DNA of 64,000 nucleotides from Neorhizobium populisoli (GCF_019430945.1 NZ_JAHYCB010000001.1:186001-250000); one strand, 5' to 3'. Numbered from the stretch's first letter, positions 29,720 through 38,917 are shown. Made by a program: numbers and translations. Notes: generated by a model from the letters alone, not told the origin.

Positions 29720-29888
29720 CCCGGCCCTTCGCTAGGGCTCAGGGCGTTCGATGCTCAAAATGCTCCACTGGAGCATTTTGCCGGCCGAAGGCCGTCGCAT
29801 CTCTCCCGGCCGCTCGCTACGGCTCGCGGCGTTCGATGCTCAAAACGATCCACTGGATCGTTTTGCCGGCCGAAGGCCGTCGCATCTC
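29720..29888. repeat. Tandem pair of 84-base palindromic repeats
   Basis: Two direct copies (29720-29803 and 29805-29888) each hold a perfect 11-base palindrome around ACT: arms 29756-29766/29770-29780 and 29841-29851/29855-29865. Two stem pairs differ between copies and both changes are compensated (T-A to C-G, and C-G to A-T). The front halves match the element at 17698-17859. The second copy overlaps the fpr stop codon by two bases. Confidence 0.85.
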
Positions 29889-30699
29889 ACCCCACAAACG
29901 CCCTTTCGATCACGAATTCGCTCGGCTTGTTGTTCGCACCCTCGTTCAGCCCTGCCTTCTCCAGCAGCGCCTTGGTGTCCTTCAGCATCGCCGCCGAGCC
30001 GCAGATCATGCCGCGGTCGGTTTCCGGGTTGAGCGGCGGCACGCCGAGGTCGGTGAACAGCTTGCCGCTTTCCATCAGGTCGGTGATGCGGCCGCGATAG
30101 GTGAAGTCTTCGCGGGTGACGGTCGGGTAGTGCTTCAGCTTGGTGCCGACGATCTCGTGCAGGAATTCGTGGTTGTTGATCTCATGCACCAGGTCGAAGC
30201 CGTATTTCAGCTCGGCGACATCGCGGCAGGTATGCGTCAGGATGACCTCGTCGAACTTTTCGTAGGTCTCCGGATCGCGGATCAGGCTGGCGAAGGGGGC
30301 GATGCCGGTGCCGGTCGAGAACATGTAGAGCCGCTTGCCCGGCGTCAGCGCGTCGAGTACCAGCGTGCCGGTCGGCTTCTTGCGCATCAGCACTGTGTCG
30401 CCCGGCTTGATCGCCTGCAGATGCGAGGTCAGCGGGCCGTCCGGCACCTTGATCGAGAAGAATTCCAGCTCTTCGTCCCAGGCCGGGCTGGCGATCGAAT
30501 AAGCACGGTAGACCGGCTTCTCGCCGACCATCAGGCCGATCATCGCGAACTCGCCGGAGCGGAAACGGAAACCGGCCGGCCGCGTCATCCGGAAGCGGAA
30601 CAGGCGGTCGGTGTAATGCTCGACGGAAATGACCGTCTCGGCATAAACGCCATCCGGGATTTTGACCGCAAATTCTTCTGTCTTGGCTGGAGCGTTCAT
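29887..30699 (-). CDS. fpr: Ferredoxin--NADP(+) reductase
   Basis: A 270-residue flavoprotein of the bacterial Fpr type, exchanging electrons between NADPH and ferredoxin or flavodoxin. The FAD-binding RAYSIASPAWDEELEFFSIK and the NADP-binding STGTGIAPFASLI are present, and the C-terminus ends EFVIERAFVG, close to the usual aromatic/valine end of subclass I Fpr proteins. The start at 30699 (MNAPAKTEE) is preferred to 30732. It lies 131 bases after the sulfite reductase genes on the same strand and may supply their reducing power. An oxidative stress role is also known for the family. Confidence 0.93.
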   Translation of the reverse strand: MNAPAKTEEFAVKIPDGVYAETVISVEHYTDRLFRFRMTRPAGFRFRSGEFAMIGLMVGEKPVYRAYSIASPAWDEELEFFSIKVPDGPLTSHLQAIKPGDTVLMRKKPTGTLVLDALTPGKRLYMFSTGTGIAPFASLIRDPETYEKFDEVILTHTCRDVAELKYGFDLVHEINNHEFLHEIVGTKLKHYPTVTREDFTYRGRITDLMESGKLFTDLGVPPLNPETDRGMICGSAAMLKDTKALLEKAGLNEGANNKPSEFVIERAFVG

Positions 30700-30830
30700 G
30701 CCTATCGTCTCTTCAGTCTTCGTTCTTCGCAAAAGCGAAATATACCATCATCCGGCAGATTTGAAGGCATCCGCGTTCTTAAGTCGCGGATGCCGGAAAA
30801 ATATGTGCCGGAAAGTCAGCTTTTCATTCG

Positions 30831-31340
30831 TCAGGCCGCAACCGTGCGGCGGCGCCAGCTGTAACCGCCGGTCTTTTCCGCGTCGCGGGCGGTCGGCTGG
30901 TAATGCTCGGCAATGCCCGGCAACCTGCCCTCCTCCAGCCGCTTCAGCGCCGTGGCGTTCTTGACGGCAAAGCTGTCGATGCCGCAACGGAGCATCAGCG
31001 GGATCTGGTCGATCAGCACGTCGCCGACGGCGCGGACTTCGTTCCGGAACGCCAGCCGGTCGCGCAGCAGCGAGGCATGACTGAAGGCGCGGCCGTCGTT
31101 GAAGGCCGGGAACTCTACCGCGACGATCTCGAGGCGGTAGAGATAGGGTTCGAGCTTGCGCACGTCGTCGCCGGGCTTGATCAGCACGCCGAGGCCGACA
31201 TCATTGCTGGCCTCCGCCTTGTCGATCAGGTCTGCGAGCGGCAGAAGCGGCTTCTGCTCTTCGGTCGCCTTCACCTCTTCGGTCTCGACCACCCAGGCGT
31301 CGTTCTCGACGAAACCGGTCTCTCTCCAGATACGGGTCAT
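30831..31340 (-). CDS. DUF934 protein of the sulfite reductase operon
   Basis: A 169-residue soluble protein of DUF934, a family regularly located immediately after cysI in alpha- and gammaproteobacteria and thought to assist sulfite reduction. Key segments are LGVLIKPGDDVRKLEPYL, FPAFNDGRAFSHASLLRDR and the DQIPLMLRCGIDSFAV block. Its start overlaps no gene but follows the cysI stop by one base, showing tight coupling. Exact biochemistry is unknown. Confidence 0.88.
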   Translation of the reverse strand: MTRIWRETGFVENDAWVVETEEVKATEEQKPLLPLADLIDKAEASNDVGLGVLIKPGDDVRKLEPYLYRLEIVAVEFPAFNDGRAFSHASLLRDRLAFRNEVRAVGDVLIDQIPLMLRCGIDSFAVKNATALKRLEEGRLPGIAEHYQPTARDAEKTGGYSWRRRTVAA

Positions 31341-33014
31341 TTATGCAGCCTCCGCCTTGGCGTCACCATAGAGCGCAGTCTTGAACGGCTGCGGTCCGAC
31401 ACGGCGATAGGCATCGAGGAAGATTTCGTCCTTCGACAAACGCAGGCCGAGATAGGTGTCGACGATGGTTTCGATCGCATCCGTCACTTTGGCCGGCTCG
31501 AAGCCGCGACCGATGATTTCGCCAATCGAGGTATTTTCATCCCCGGAGCCGCCAAGCGTGATCTGATAGAGCTCGGCGCCCTTCTTCTCGACGCCCAGGA
31601 GACCGATATGGCCGACATGGTGGTGACCGCAGGCATTGATGCAGCCGGAGATTTTTATCTTCAGCTCGCCGATATCCGCCTGCCGTTCCGGTGCGCCGAA
31701 GCGGTTGGAGATTTCCTGGGCTACCGGGATCGAACGGGCGTTCGCCAGGGCGCAGTAGTCCAGGCCGGGACAGGCAATGATGTCGGTGATCAGACCGGCA
31801 TTGGCGGTAGCGAGGTTCTGGGCGACCAGCGCGCGGTAAAGCGGCTCGAGATCGGCCAGCGCCACATGCGGGAAGATGACGTTCTGCTCGTGGCTGATGC
31901 GGATTTCGTCGTGCGCGAACTCTTCGGCCAGATCGGCGATCAGCTCCATCTGCACGTCGGACGCATCGCCCGGAATGCCACCGATCGGCTTCAGGGAGAT
32001 GGTCACCATGCCGTAATCGGGATGCTTGTTGGGCTGGACGTTCTGGTTCACCCAGCGGGCAAAGTCCTCGTCCTGCTTCTTCCAGCCGGCCAGCTGCGCC
32101 CAGCCCTCGGCACGGTCCGGCAGTGCCGGCGGCGCGAAATAGTTGGCGATGGCCGCCACATCGGATTCCGGCAGCTTCAGCTCGGTGCCCTGCAGATGCG
32201 CGAACTCTTCCTCCACCTGACGGGTCAGTTCCTCGACGCCGGTTTCGTGGACGAGGATCTTGATGCGCGCCTTGTACTTGTTGTCTCGGCGGCCGTGCAG
32301 GTTATACACGCGGATGATCGCGGTCGTGTAGGACAGCAGGTCCTCTTCCGGCAGGAAGTCGCGGATCTTCTTGGCGATGAGGGGCGTACGGCCCTGCCCG
32401 CCGCCGACATAAACGGCAAAGCCGATTTCGCCGGCCTCGTTCTTCTTGAGATGCAGGCCGATGTCGTGCACCTGGATCGCGGCGCGGTCGCGCTCGGCGC
32501 CGGTGACGGCGATCTTGAACTTGCGCGGCAGGAACGAGAATTCCGGATGGACGGACGACCACTGGCGCAGGATTTCCGCATAGGGCCGCGGATCGGCGAC
32601 CTCATCGGCGGCAGCACCGGCAAAATGGTCGGCGGTGACGTTGCGGATGCAATTGCCCGAGGTCTGCAGCGCGTGCATTTCGACAGTCGCCAGCTCGGCG
32701 AGGATATCCGGCGTGTCGGACAGCTTCGGCCAATTGTACTGGATATTCTGGCGGGTGGTGAAATGGCCGTAACCGCGGTCGTATTTGCGGGCGATATGCG
32801 CCAGCATGCGCATCTGCTTTGCATTCAGCGTGCCATAGGGAATGGCGACACGCAGCATATAGGCATGCAGCTGCAGATAAACGCCGTTCATCAGGCGCAG
32901 CGGCTTGAAGGCGTCTTCCGCCAATTCGCCGGACAGGCGACGGGTCACCTGATCTCGGAACTGTTCCACACGGCCATGAACGAAGGCGTGGTCGAACTCG
33001 TCGTAACGGTACAT
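31341..33014 (-). CDS. cysI: Sulfite reductase, siroheme/4Fe-4S hemoprotein subunit
   Basis: A 557-residue hemoprotein that reduces sulfite to sulfide with six electrons. The cluster-siroheme cysteines are visible in CPGLDYC and CINACGHHHVGHIG. The duplicated nitrite/sulfite reductase repeats lie in the N-terminal (GTLNAKQMRMLAHIARKY) and central parts. No CysJ flavoprotein gene is adjacent, so electrons may come through ferredoxin and the nearby Fpr (inference). The gene lies between DUF2849 and DUF934 genes in a compact minus-strand operon with cysG. Confidence 0.93.
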   Translation of the reverse strand: MYRYDEFDHAFVHGRVEQFRDQVTRRLSGELAEDAFKPLRLMNGVYLQLHAYMLRVAIPYGTLNAKQMRMLAHIARKYDRGYGHFTTRQNIQYNWPKLSDTPDILAELATVEMHALQTSGNCIRNVTADHFAGAAADEVADPRPYAEILRQWSSVHPEFSFLPRKFKIAVTGAERDRAAIQVHDIGLHLKKNEAGEIGFAVYVGGGQGRTPLIAKKIRDFLPEEDLLSYTTAIIRVYNLHGRRDNKYKARIKILVHETGVEELTRQVEEEFAHLQGTELKLPESDVAAIANYFAPPALPDRAEGWAQLAGWKKQDEDFARWVNQNVQPNKHPDYGMVTISLKPIGGIPGDASDVQMELIADLAEEFAHDEIRISHEQNVIFPHVALADLEPLYRALVAQNLATANAGLITDIIACPGLDYCALANARSIPVAQEISNRFGAPERQADIGELKIKISGCINACGHHHVGHIGLLGVEKKGAELYQITLGGSGDENTSIGEIIGRGFEPAKVTDAIETIVDTYLGLRLSKDEIFLDAYRRVGPQPFKTALYGDAKAEAA

Positions 33015-33023
33015 GAGACGTCC

Positions 33024-33338
33024 TTAAACTGCGATAAAGGCCGGATCGGCGGGGCGATAACCGGCGGCATATTCCATGGTCGGGCCCTGGGCCCGGATGC
33101 GTTCGCGAAGGCGGGTCGGCCAAAGCTTGCCGTTCTGCTCCTCGACATCGACGACCGCCACGTCCACCACCCTGTTTTCGGCGAAGTCGCGCTTGCCGAT
33201 GGCTTCCAGCGAGGCGACAGCCTCCGCATGGCGTGCCACCAGCGAATCCTGCAGATCTTCCACCCACTGGCCATTTGCATCGAGCCAGACGGCGATGCCA
33301 TCGGACAGGCGGTTGGCGGTGAGAACCTTGTCGGTCAT
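33024..33338 (-). CDS. DUF2849 protein
   Basis: A 104-residue protein of DUF2849, found between cysG and cysI in Rhizobiales. It contains the VLTANRLSDGIAVWLDANG start and ends MEYAAGYRPADPAFIAV. It is probably an accessory factor of sulfite reduction, but no activity is established. It is 9 bases from cysI and 12 bases from cysG, within one operon. Confidence 0.88.
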   Translation of the reverse strand: MTDKVLTANRLSDGIAVWLDANGQWVEDLQDSLVARHAEAVASLEAIGKRDFAENRVVDVAVVDVEEQNGKLWPTRLRERIRAQGPTMEYAAGYRPADPAFIAV

Positions 33339-33350
33339 TCCTGTCTTCCC

Positions 33351-34796
33351 TTATCGTACGCTGTCTTCACGAACCTTGCCTGCCTTGCTCTTGAAGGCGG
33401 ACAGCGGCTCGGACTTCTCGAAATTCGCACCGGCGACGGCTTCGCCGATGATCACCATCACAGGGCCGGCGAGATCGTCGCGAGCTTGCAGATCCGGCAG
33501 TTCGCTCAGCACGCCGTGCAAAAGCTTGCGGTCGGCCCGGCTGGCATTCTCGATGACGGCAACCGTCGTGTCGGCGCTCAAGCCCGCGCCCATCAGCCGC
33601 TCGGCGACCGAAGCTGCAACAGAGCTGCCCATATAGACGGCGATCGTTGCACCGGAAATGGCGAGGCTTGCCCAGTCCGGGAGAACCTTGCCGGTCAGGT
33701 CATGGCCGGTGGTGAAGATCAGCGACGAGGCGACGCCGCGCAGGGTCAAAGGCAGATCAAAATCGGCGGCAGCAGCGAAGGCCGAGGTGATGCCCGGCAC
33801 GATCTCGTAGGCGATACCGGCTTCACGCAGCGCAGCCATCTCTTCGCCCGCACGGCCATAAACCAGCGGATCGCCGGACTTCAGGCGCACGACGCGCTTG
33901 CCCTGGCGGCCGAGCTCGACCAGCAGCTTGTTGATCTCTTCCTGGCTCTTGGAATGGCAGTTCTTGCGCTTGCCGACCGAGAGGCGCTCCGCATCGCGGC
34001 GACCCATATCGACGATCGCCTGCGGCACCAGCGCGTCATAAACGATCGCGTCGGCTTCCATCAGCACGCGCTGGGCACGCAGCGTCAGCAGGTCTTCGGC
34101 ACCCGGGCCGGCGCCGACCAGCCAGATCTTGCCTTCGGCGCGACCGGTGGTGGAGAGCAGCGCATTGGCGGAACGGCGGGCAGCGGCCGTATCGTTGGAG
34201 GCGACCGCATCGGCGACATCACCGGAAAAGAAGCGGCGCCAGAAGATTCGGCGGGACACGCCGCGCGGCACGAGCCGTTCCGCAGCACCCCGATAATCGG
34301 CGGCAAGGCTTGCGAGGCGTCCAAGCGACGGCGACAGCATCTGGTCGATGCGGGCGCGGATCATCTGGGCCAGAACCGGGCCGGCACCCTCCGTGCCGAT
34401 GGCGATGGCGACCGGGGCGCGGTTGACGATGGCCGGCGTGTAGAAATCGCAGAAATCCGGCTGGTCGACCGCATTGGCCGGGATCTTTTCCGCACGGGCG
34501 GCAGTAGCGATGGCCTGATCGAGCGCGGCGTCACCGGTGGCGGCGAAGATCATCGTGGCGCCGGCGACCTGCTCCGGCGAAAACTCGGCGCGGACGGTCT
34601 CGATGTTCTCGGCGGCAAGCCAGGCAGCATAGTCGGCTTCCGGCTCGGCGGCATAGGCTATGATCCGCGCATCGGTGTTGCGCAGCAGCCTTGCCTTCGC
34701 ATAGGCCTCGTCACCATTGCCGAACACAAGCACGTTCCGTCCGCTCACACGGAAGAAGGCCGGGAAGACCGACAGGCGTTGTTGGCTGGGAGACAT
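33351..34796 (-). CDS. cysG: Siroheme synthase CysG
   Basis: A 481-residue multifunctional enzyme that makes siroheme for CysI. Residues about 1-200 are the precorrin-2 dehydrogenase/ferrochelatase part (VLVFGNGDEAYAKARLL, an NAD-binding fold). Residues about 215-470 are the uroporphyrinogen-III methyltransferase (VGAGPGAEDLLTLRAQRVL, LKSGDPLVYGRAGEE, VPGITSA). The start at 34796 has CAGGA about eight bases upstream; upstream in-frame ATGs at 34814 and 34919 add unconserved residues. It is the first gene of cysG-DUF2849-cysI-DUF934, so its 237-base upstream region should carry the operon promoter. Confidence 0.92.
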   Translation of the reverse strand: MSPSQQRLSVFPAFFRVSGRNVLVFGNGDEAYAKARLLRNTDARIIAYAAEPEADYAAWLAAENIETVRAEFSPEQVAGATMIFAATGDAALDQAIATAARAEKIPANAVDQPDFCDFYTPAIVNRAPVAIAIGTEGAGPVLAQMIRARIDQMLSPSLGRLASLAADYRGAAERLVPRGVSRRIFWRRFFSGDVADAVASNDTAAARRSANALLSTTGRAEGKIWLVGAGPGAEDLLTLRAQRVLMEADAIVYDALVPQAIVDMGRRDAERLSVGKRKNCHSKSQEEINKLLVELGRQGKRVVRLKSGDPLVYGRAGEEMAALREAGIAYEIVPGITSAFAAAADFDLPLTLRGVASSLIFTTGHDLTGKVLPDWASLAISGATIAVYMGSSVAASVAERLMGAGLSADTTVAVIENASRADRKLLHGVLSELPDLQARDDLAGPVMVIIGEAVAGANFEKSEPLSAFKSKAGKVREDSVR

Positions 34797-35033
34797 GCTT
34801 GTATCCTGAATCATATGACAGGAATATCCCACAACGCCCCCCTCGAATTGAAGGAATGGATATGCGAAGTGAATTGCCTGCCGGTATTTCTGTTTCGCAA
34901 TCAACCGGTTCTTGAGCAAAAGCCACCAAAGGCGATATTTCTCCAGTATTTCAGTAGACTAAAGTGTTTTATGCCCCGATCCATTCGTTCGACGCTATAA
35001 ACTGCCTAGACACCTTATCCAGGAACAGCATCC

Positions 35034-35612
35034 ATGACTATCGCCGCCCGCCTTCTCGACGTCATCGAAAACGACATTCTGCCGCTTACGGAACAGGGTG
35101 TCGCCGCCGGAAACAAGGTATTCGGCGCGGCGATCCTGAAGAAATCCGACCTGTCGCTGGTGATTGCCGAAACCAATAACGAGCTGGAAAATCCACTTTG
35201 GCACGGCGAGGTTCATACCTTGAAGCGCTTTTACGAAAAGACTTCAGGACTTTCCACCAAGGATCTGATTTTCCTGTCGACTCACGAACCCTGCACCATG
35301 TGCATGTCGGCAATCACCTGGGCTGGGTTCGACAATTTCTACTCTTTCTTCAGCCACGAGGATTCGCGCGACGCCTTCGCCATTCCGCACGATCTGAAGA
35401 TTTTGAAGGAAGTGTTTGGATTGGAGCCGGGCGGCTATCGGCGATCCAACGCTTTCTGGAACTCCTATTTCATCACCGAACTGGCCGAGAGCGAGGACGA
35501 GCCGTCGCGCGGCAAGTTGCTGGCGCAGATCGCCCGGATCAAGGCCGCCTATGGCCGACTTTCGGAAAACTACCAGTCCGGCAAATCCGAGAACAATATT
35601 CCGCTCGCCTGA
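35034..35612 (+). CDS. Nucleoside deaminase family protein
   Basis: A 192-residue zinc-dependent deaminase of the cytidine/guanine deaminase superfamily. The zinc and catalytic residues are in HGEVHTL and HEPCTMCMSA. The C-terminal 70 residues (after the FYSFFSHEDSRDAF segment) are specific to a subgroup of unknown substrate. AGGA lies nine bases before the ATG. It is transcribed toward mazG, 33 bases away, so the two may form a nucleotide-housekeeping unit. Confidence 0.85.
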   Translation: MTIAARLLDVIENDILPLTEQGVAAGNKVFGAAILKKSDLSLVIAETNNELENPLWHGEVHTLKRFYEKTSGLSTKDLIFLSTHEPCTMCMSAITWAGFDNFYSFFSHEDSRDAFAIPHDLKILKEVFGLEPGGYRRSNAFWNSYFITELAESEDEPSRGKLLAQIARIKAAYGRLSENYQSGKSENNIPLA

Positions 35613-35645
35613 GCGACGACACATCCTCTTCAGGGAATTCAGACA

Positions 35646-36479
35646 ATGGAAGCATCCAAGGATATTTCGCGGCTGATCGAGATCATGGCGGCGCTGCGCA
35701 CCCCGGTGACCGGCTGCCCCTGGGACCTCGAACAGAATTTCATGACCATCAAGCCCTATACGATCGAGGAAGCCTATGAAGTGGGCGACGCGATCGAGCG
35801 CAACGATATGGACGATCTTTGCGAGGAACTGGGCGACCTGCTGCTGCAGGTGGTGTTTCACGCCCGCATGGCCGAGGAAGCCGGGGAATTCGCTTTCGGT
35901 GATGTTGTCGAAGCGATCACCCGGAAGATGATCCGCCGGCACCCGCATGTGTTCGCCCTCTCCGACGCCGATACGCCGGATGCGGTGAAGGCGCAGTGGG
36001 ACGATATCAAGATGGCGGAGAAGCGCGAGCGGGCCGAGCGCCGGGCAAAGCGCGGCATCACGGAAGACTTCAAGGCCGGTTATCTCGGCGCCGTACATCG
36101 CGCCCAGCCGGCTCTGACCGAGGCGCTGAAGCTGCAGCAGCGGGCCGCCAAAGTGGGCTTCGACTGGTCGGAGGCCGAGCCGATCCTCGACAAGATCGAG
36201 GAAGAGGTCGGCGAATTGCGCGAGGCTCTGCGCGGCGGCCGTCAGGACAAGGTGGCGGACGAGCTCGGCGACCTGATCTTCGCGCTGGTCAATATAGGCC
36301 GGCATGTGAAGGCTGATCCGGAAGAGGCACTGCGCGGCACGAACACGAAATTCCGGCGTCGATTCAACTATATCGAGACGGAGCTTGAGAAATCGAGTCA
36401 GACGCTGGAGGCGGCGACCCTCGATGAGATGGAAGAGCTTTGGCAGGCGGCCAAACAGACCGAAAGGGCCGGTGACTGA
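35646..36479 (+). CDS. mazG: Nucleoside triphosphate pyrophosphohydrolase MazG
   Basis: A 277-residue all-alpha house-cleaning enzyme that hydrolyses (d)NTPs to monophosphate and pyrophosphate. Two MazG folds are visible: the first with GCPWDLEQNF and ELGDLLLQVVFHARMAEE, the second with KIEEEVGELREAL and ELGDLIFALVNIGRH. The acidic metal ligands are retained in both. Length is typical for the tandem form. The methyltransferase-like gene follows after about 5 bases. Confidence 0.95.
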   Translation: MEASKDISRLIEIMAALRTPVTGCPWDLEQNFMTIKPYTIEEAYEVGDAIERNDMDDLCEELGDLLLQVVFHARMAEEAGEFAFGDVVEAITRKMIRRHPHVFALSDADTPDAVKAQWDDIKMAEKRERAERRAKRGITEDFKAGYLGAVHRAQPALTEALKLQQRAAKVGFDWSEAEPILDKIEEEVGELREALRGGRQDKVADELGDLIFALVNIGRHVKADPEEALRGTNTKFRRRFNYIETELEKSSQTLEAATLDEMEELWQAAKQTERAGD

Positions 36480-36484
36480 TCGTG

Positions 36485-37261
36485 ATGGCGGTTCTCACCC
36501 GTTTTCCGATCCTCGCGGCGGCGCTGGCGCAGACCGTTGCTGCGGCGGTCGCCGCTGTGGCCGCAATAGCCTTGCGCGACATCCTTCACGGAGCCGTTGG
36601 TTCGACCATCATCCTTCTCGTCCAGTGTGCGATAGCCGTCGCGGTGACGATGCTGCTGAGACTACCGGTCTGGTGGGTCTGGATTGCGGCAGGATTTCCG
36701 ATCGCCCTGCATCTCGCCCTGCAAGTGGATCACCTGCCGGCCTGGCCTTTCGGCGTGGCCTTCGTGCTCCTGTTTCTCGTGTTTTCCAACACGGCCAAAG
36801 AGCGGGTGCCGCTTTATCTCACCAACCGGTCGACGGTGACGGCGCTGCGATCGCTGATGGAGGAGAAAAAAGCCACCCGCTTCCTCGACCTCGGGTCTGG
36901 GCTTGGCGACGTAGTGCGCGGCGTACACGGCGATGGCCGCGTGGCTCGTGGCGTCGAGACGGCGCCGCTTTCCTGGCTGATCTCCTGGGGCCTTTCCAAA
37001 CTTCAGGGGCGCGGCACGATCCTGCGCCAGGACATCTGGCAGACGGATCTTTCCGGCGAAGATGTCGTCTATGCCTTCCTGTCGCCGGAACCGATGCCGC
37101 GGCTATGGCAAAAGGCCAGCCGCGAGATGAAGGCGGGAGCGATCCTGGTGTCCAACAGCTTTGCCGTGCCGGATGTCGAACCGACAGAGGTCTGGGAATT
37201 GTCGGACCGGCGCAAGACACGCCTTCTCATCTATCGCATGGCGGGCAGCCATGAAGCTTGA
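36485..37261 (+). CDS. Membrane-anchored methyltransferase-like protein
   Basis: A 258-residue protein with three or four hydrophobic helices in the first about 105 residues, followed by a Rossmann-type SAM-binding pattern (FLDLGSGLGDVV near residue 135) and an SPEPMPRLWQKASREMKAG segment. It resembles membrane-linked class I methyltransferase-like proteins annotated only as hypothetical. GTG at 36482 directly precedes the ATG at 36485; either could start. The end overlaps the FAD monooxygenase gene by 11 bases, so the two are co-transcribed. The substrate is unknown. Confidence 0.78.
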   Translation: MAVLTRFPILAAALAQTVAAAVAAVAAIALRDILHGAVGSTIILLVQCAIAVAVTMLLRLPVWWVWIAAGFPIALHLALQVDHLPAWPFGVAFVLLFLVFSNTAKERVPLYLTNRSTVTALRSLMEEKKATRFLDLGSGLGDVVRGVHGDGRVARGVETAPLSWLISWGLSKLQGRGTILRQDIWQTDLSGEDVVYAFLSPEPMPRLWQKASREMKAGAILVSNSFAVPDVEPTEVWELSDRRKTRLLIYRMAGSHEA

Positions 37262-38450
37262 AGCTCTCCAGATCGCCATTGCAGGCGCCGGTATCGGCGG
37301 CCTTTCACTGGGCGCCATGCTGGCGCGGCGCGGCGCCAGGGTGGTGATCTACGACCAGATGGCGGCGCCGCAGCCGGTGGGCTCCGGTTTCGTATTGCAG
37401 CCGACGGGAGCGGCGGTGCTGGACGAGATGGGATTGCTCGACCAGGTGCGGGCACGCGGCGCGGTCATCAACCGGATGCATGGCAAGCTTGCGGGCAAGG
37501 GTATCGGCGAGCCGGGTAAGACGGTGCTGGAGGTCGGGTATCGCGACGGCGAGCATGGGATTGCCATCCAGCGGGTGGCGCTGTTCGACCTGCTGCTGGA
37601 CGCGGCGGTTTCGGCGGGTGTGAGTTTCCAGACCGCTTCGAAGGTCACCGGTTTTGCCGAAGGCAAGCGGGCGGCGATCGTGCTGGAAGGTGGCGTGGCG
37701 ACGGCGGCCGCCGATCTGGTTGTCGATGCCATGGGGGCGAGTTCGCCCGCCGGGCATGATGCGACCAAGGAGCTAGGCTATGGCGCGCTCTGGGCGACCG
37801 TGCCTTGGCCGGAGAACGGACCTTTCCACGCCAACGAGCTTGAACAGCGTTACGAGCGGGCGAGCCGCATGGCGGGCGTGCTGCCGGTAGGCACCGCGCG
37901 AGACGGTGCGGCCCCCATGGCGACCTTCTTCTGGAGCCTGCGCAACCGGGATGTCGATGCCTGGCGCAAGGCGGGCCGCGAGGCCTGGATCGACGAGGTA
38001 CGAGCCATGTGGCCGGAAGCGGCGCATTTTGCCGAGATCGCCGAGCCGGTGCATGCCCGTTACCGGCACCACACGCGCCGGCCGATCGCCGGGCATGGCG
38101 TGATCCGCATCGGCGACGCGTGGCATGCGACGAGCCCGCAGCTCGGCCAGGGGGCCAATATGGCGCTGCTGGATGCGACGTCGCTGACGCTTGCCTTGGA
38201 GAGAAGCGGCTCGGTGGACGAGGCGTTCGCGCTGCATCTCAGACAGCGTCGGATGCATATCCGGCTCTACCAGACGCTCAGCCAGGTGCTGACGCCGTTC
38301 TACCAGTCGGACAGCCGGGTGTTGCCGATGATGCGCGACGTCATGATCGGGCCGACGACGCGGCTGCCGATGGTGCGCTACGTCGTCAGCCGGCTGGTGA
38401 CGGGGGATTTTCTGGATCCGGTGGGGAGGCTCGGGATCGGTCGCGAATGA
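37251..38450 (+). CDS. FAD-dependent monooxygenase (PHBH/UbiH-like)
   Basis: A 399-residue class A flavoprotein monooxygenase. The N-terminal Rossmann motif is AGAGIGGLSLG, and the second FAD motif is RIGDAWHATSPQLGQGANM. Such enzymes hydroxylate aromatic or related substrates with NAD(P)H; the specific substrate is unknown. The ATG at 37251 lies inside the end of the upstream gene (11-base overlap), so translation is coupled; an upstream frame start at 37161 is rejected because it has no similarity before the Rossmann fold. It converges on a small membrane protein gene 10 bases away. Confidence 0.88.
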   Translation: MKLEALQIAIAGAGIGGLSLGAMLARRGARVVIYDQMAAPQPVGSGFVLQPTGAAVLDEMGLLDQVRARGAVINRMHGKLAGKGIGEPGKTVLEVGYRDGEHGIAIQRVALFDLLLDAAVSAGVSFQTASKVTGFAEGKRAAIVLEGGVATAAADLVVDAMGASSPAGHDATKELGYGALWATVPWPENGPFHANELEQRYERASRMAGVLPVGTARDGAAPMATFFWSLRNRDVDAWRKAGREAWIDEVRAMWPEAAHFAEIAEPVHARYRHHTRRPIAGHGVIRIGDAWHATSPQLGQGANMALLDATSLTLALERSGSVDEAFALHLRQRRMHIRLYQTLSQVLTPFYQSDSRVLPMMRDVMIGPTTRLPMVRYVVSRLVTGDFLDPVGRLGIGRE

Positions 38451-38460
38451 GTGAAGCGGC

Positions 38461-38796
38461 TCAGACGCCGGAATGGTAGCCCAAGGCCGAGAACTGTTGC
38501 TGCAGCCACCAGTAACCCGCCGCGGTTAAAATGACGACGATGGCGAAGAGCACCCAGCCGGTGGCGGTCAGGCTCTTGTGATCGGCATTGCGGTATTTCA
38601 GGCCATCGCCTGCGAGGAGAAAGCCGAGCCCGAAGACGAGGCAGGCCGGGACGATGACAAAGGCCTTCAGCTGGTAGTGGATTTCCGCCACCCCGGCCTG
38701 CGCCTCCTGAAGCGGGCGAAGCAGGAAGAACCACGCGATGGCGGCGCCGACCAGAAGCAGCAAAAGGCCGCCGGCGCGAGTCTTGAGAGAACTCAT
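38461..38796 (-). CDS. Small hypothetical membrane protein
   Basis: A 111-residue protein with three hydrophobic helices: residues 9-25 (GGLLLLLVGAAIAWFFLL), 45-60 and 80-97. I do not recognise the family. The start at 38796 (MSSLKTRAG) is preferred to 38880, whose leader is unconserved-looking. The large inverted repeat at 38918-39058 separates it from hflX on the same strand. Confidence 0.65.
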   Translation of the reverse strand: MSSLKTRAGGLLLLLVGAAIAWFFLLRPLQEAQAGVAEIHYQLKAFVIVPACLVFGLGFLLAGDGLKYRNADHKSLTATGWVLFAIVVILTAAGYWWLQQQFSALGYHSGV

Positions 38797-38917
38797 GTTT
38801 TCAAATCCAATAATCGAAAAATCCGGAAGGCACACGAACGCGGCCGAGCGGTGAATTGGAGCGAGACGAGAGATCGTCAAGTGGCTGTGGGCAAAGGGCG
38901 TTCGGCGGTGCCGCAGC

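Noticed and set aside
30903-35000. A 1365-codon open frame on the plus strand opposite the cys genes
   Set aside because: It is antisense to well-supported cysI, cysG and DUF genes and has no recognisable domains; it is a shadow of high-GC codon use.
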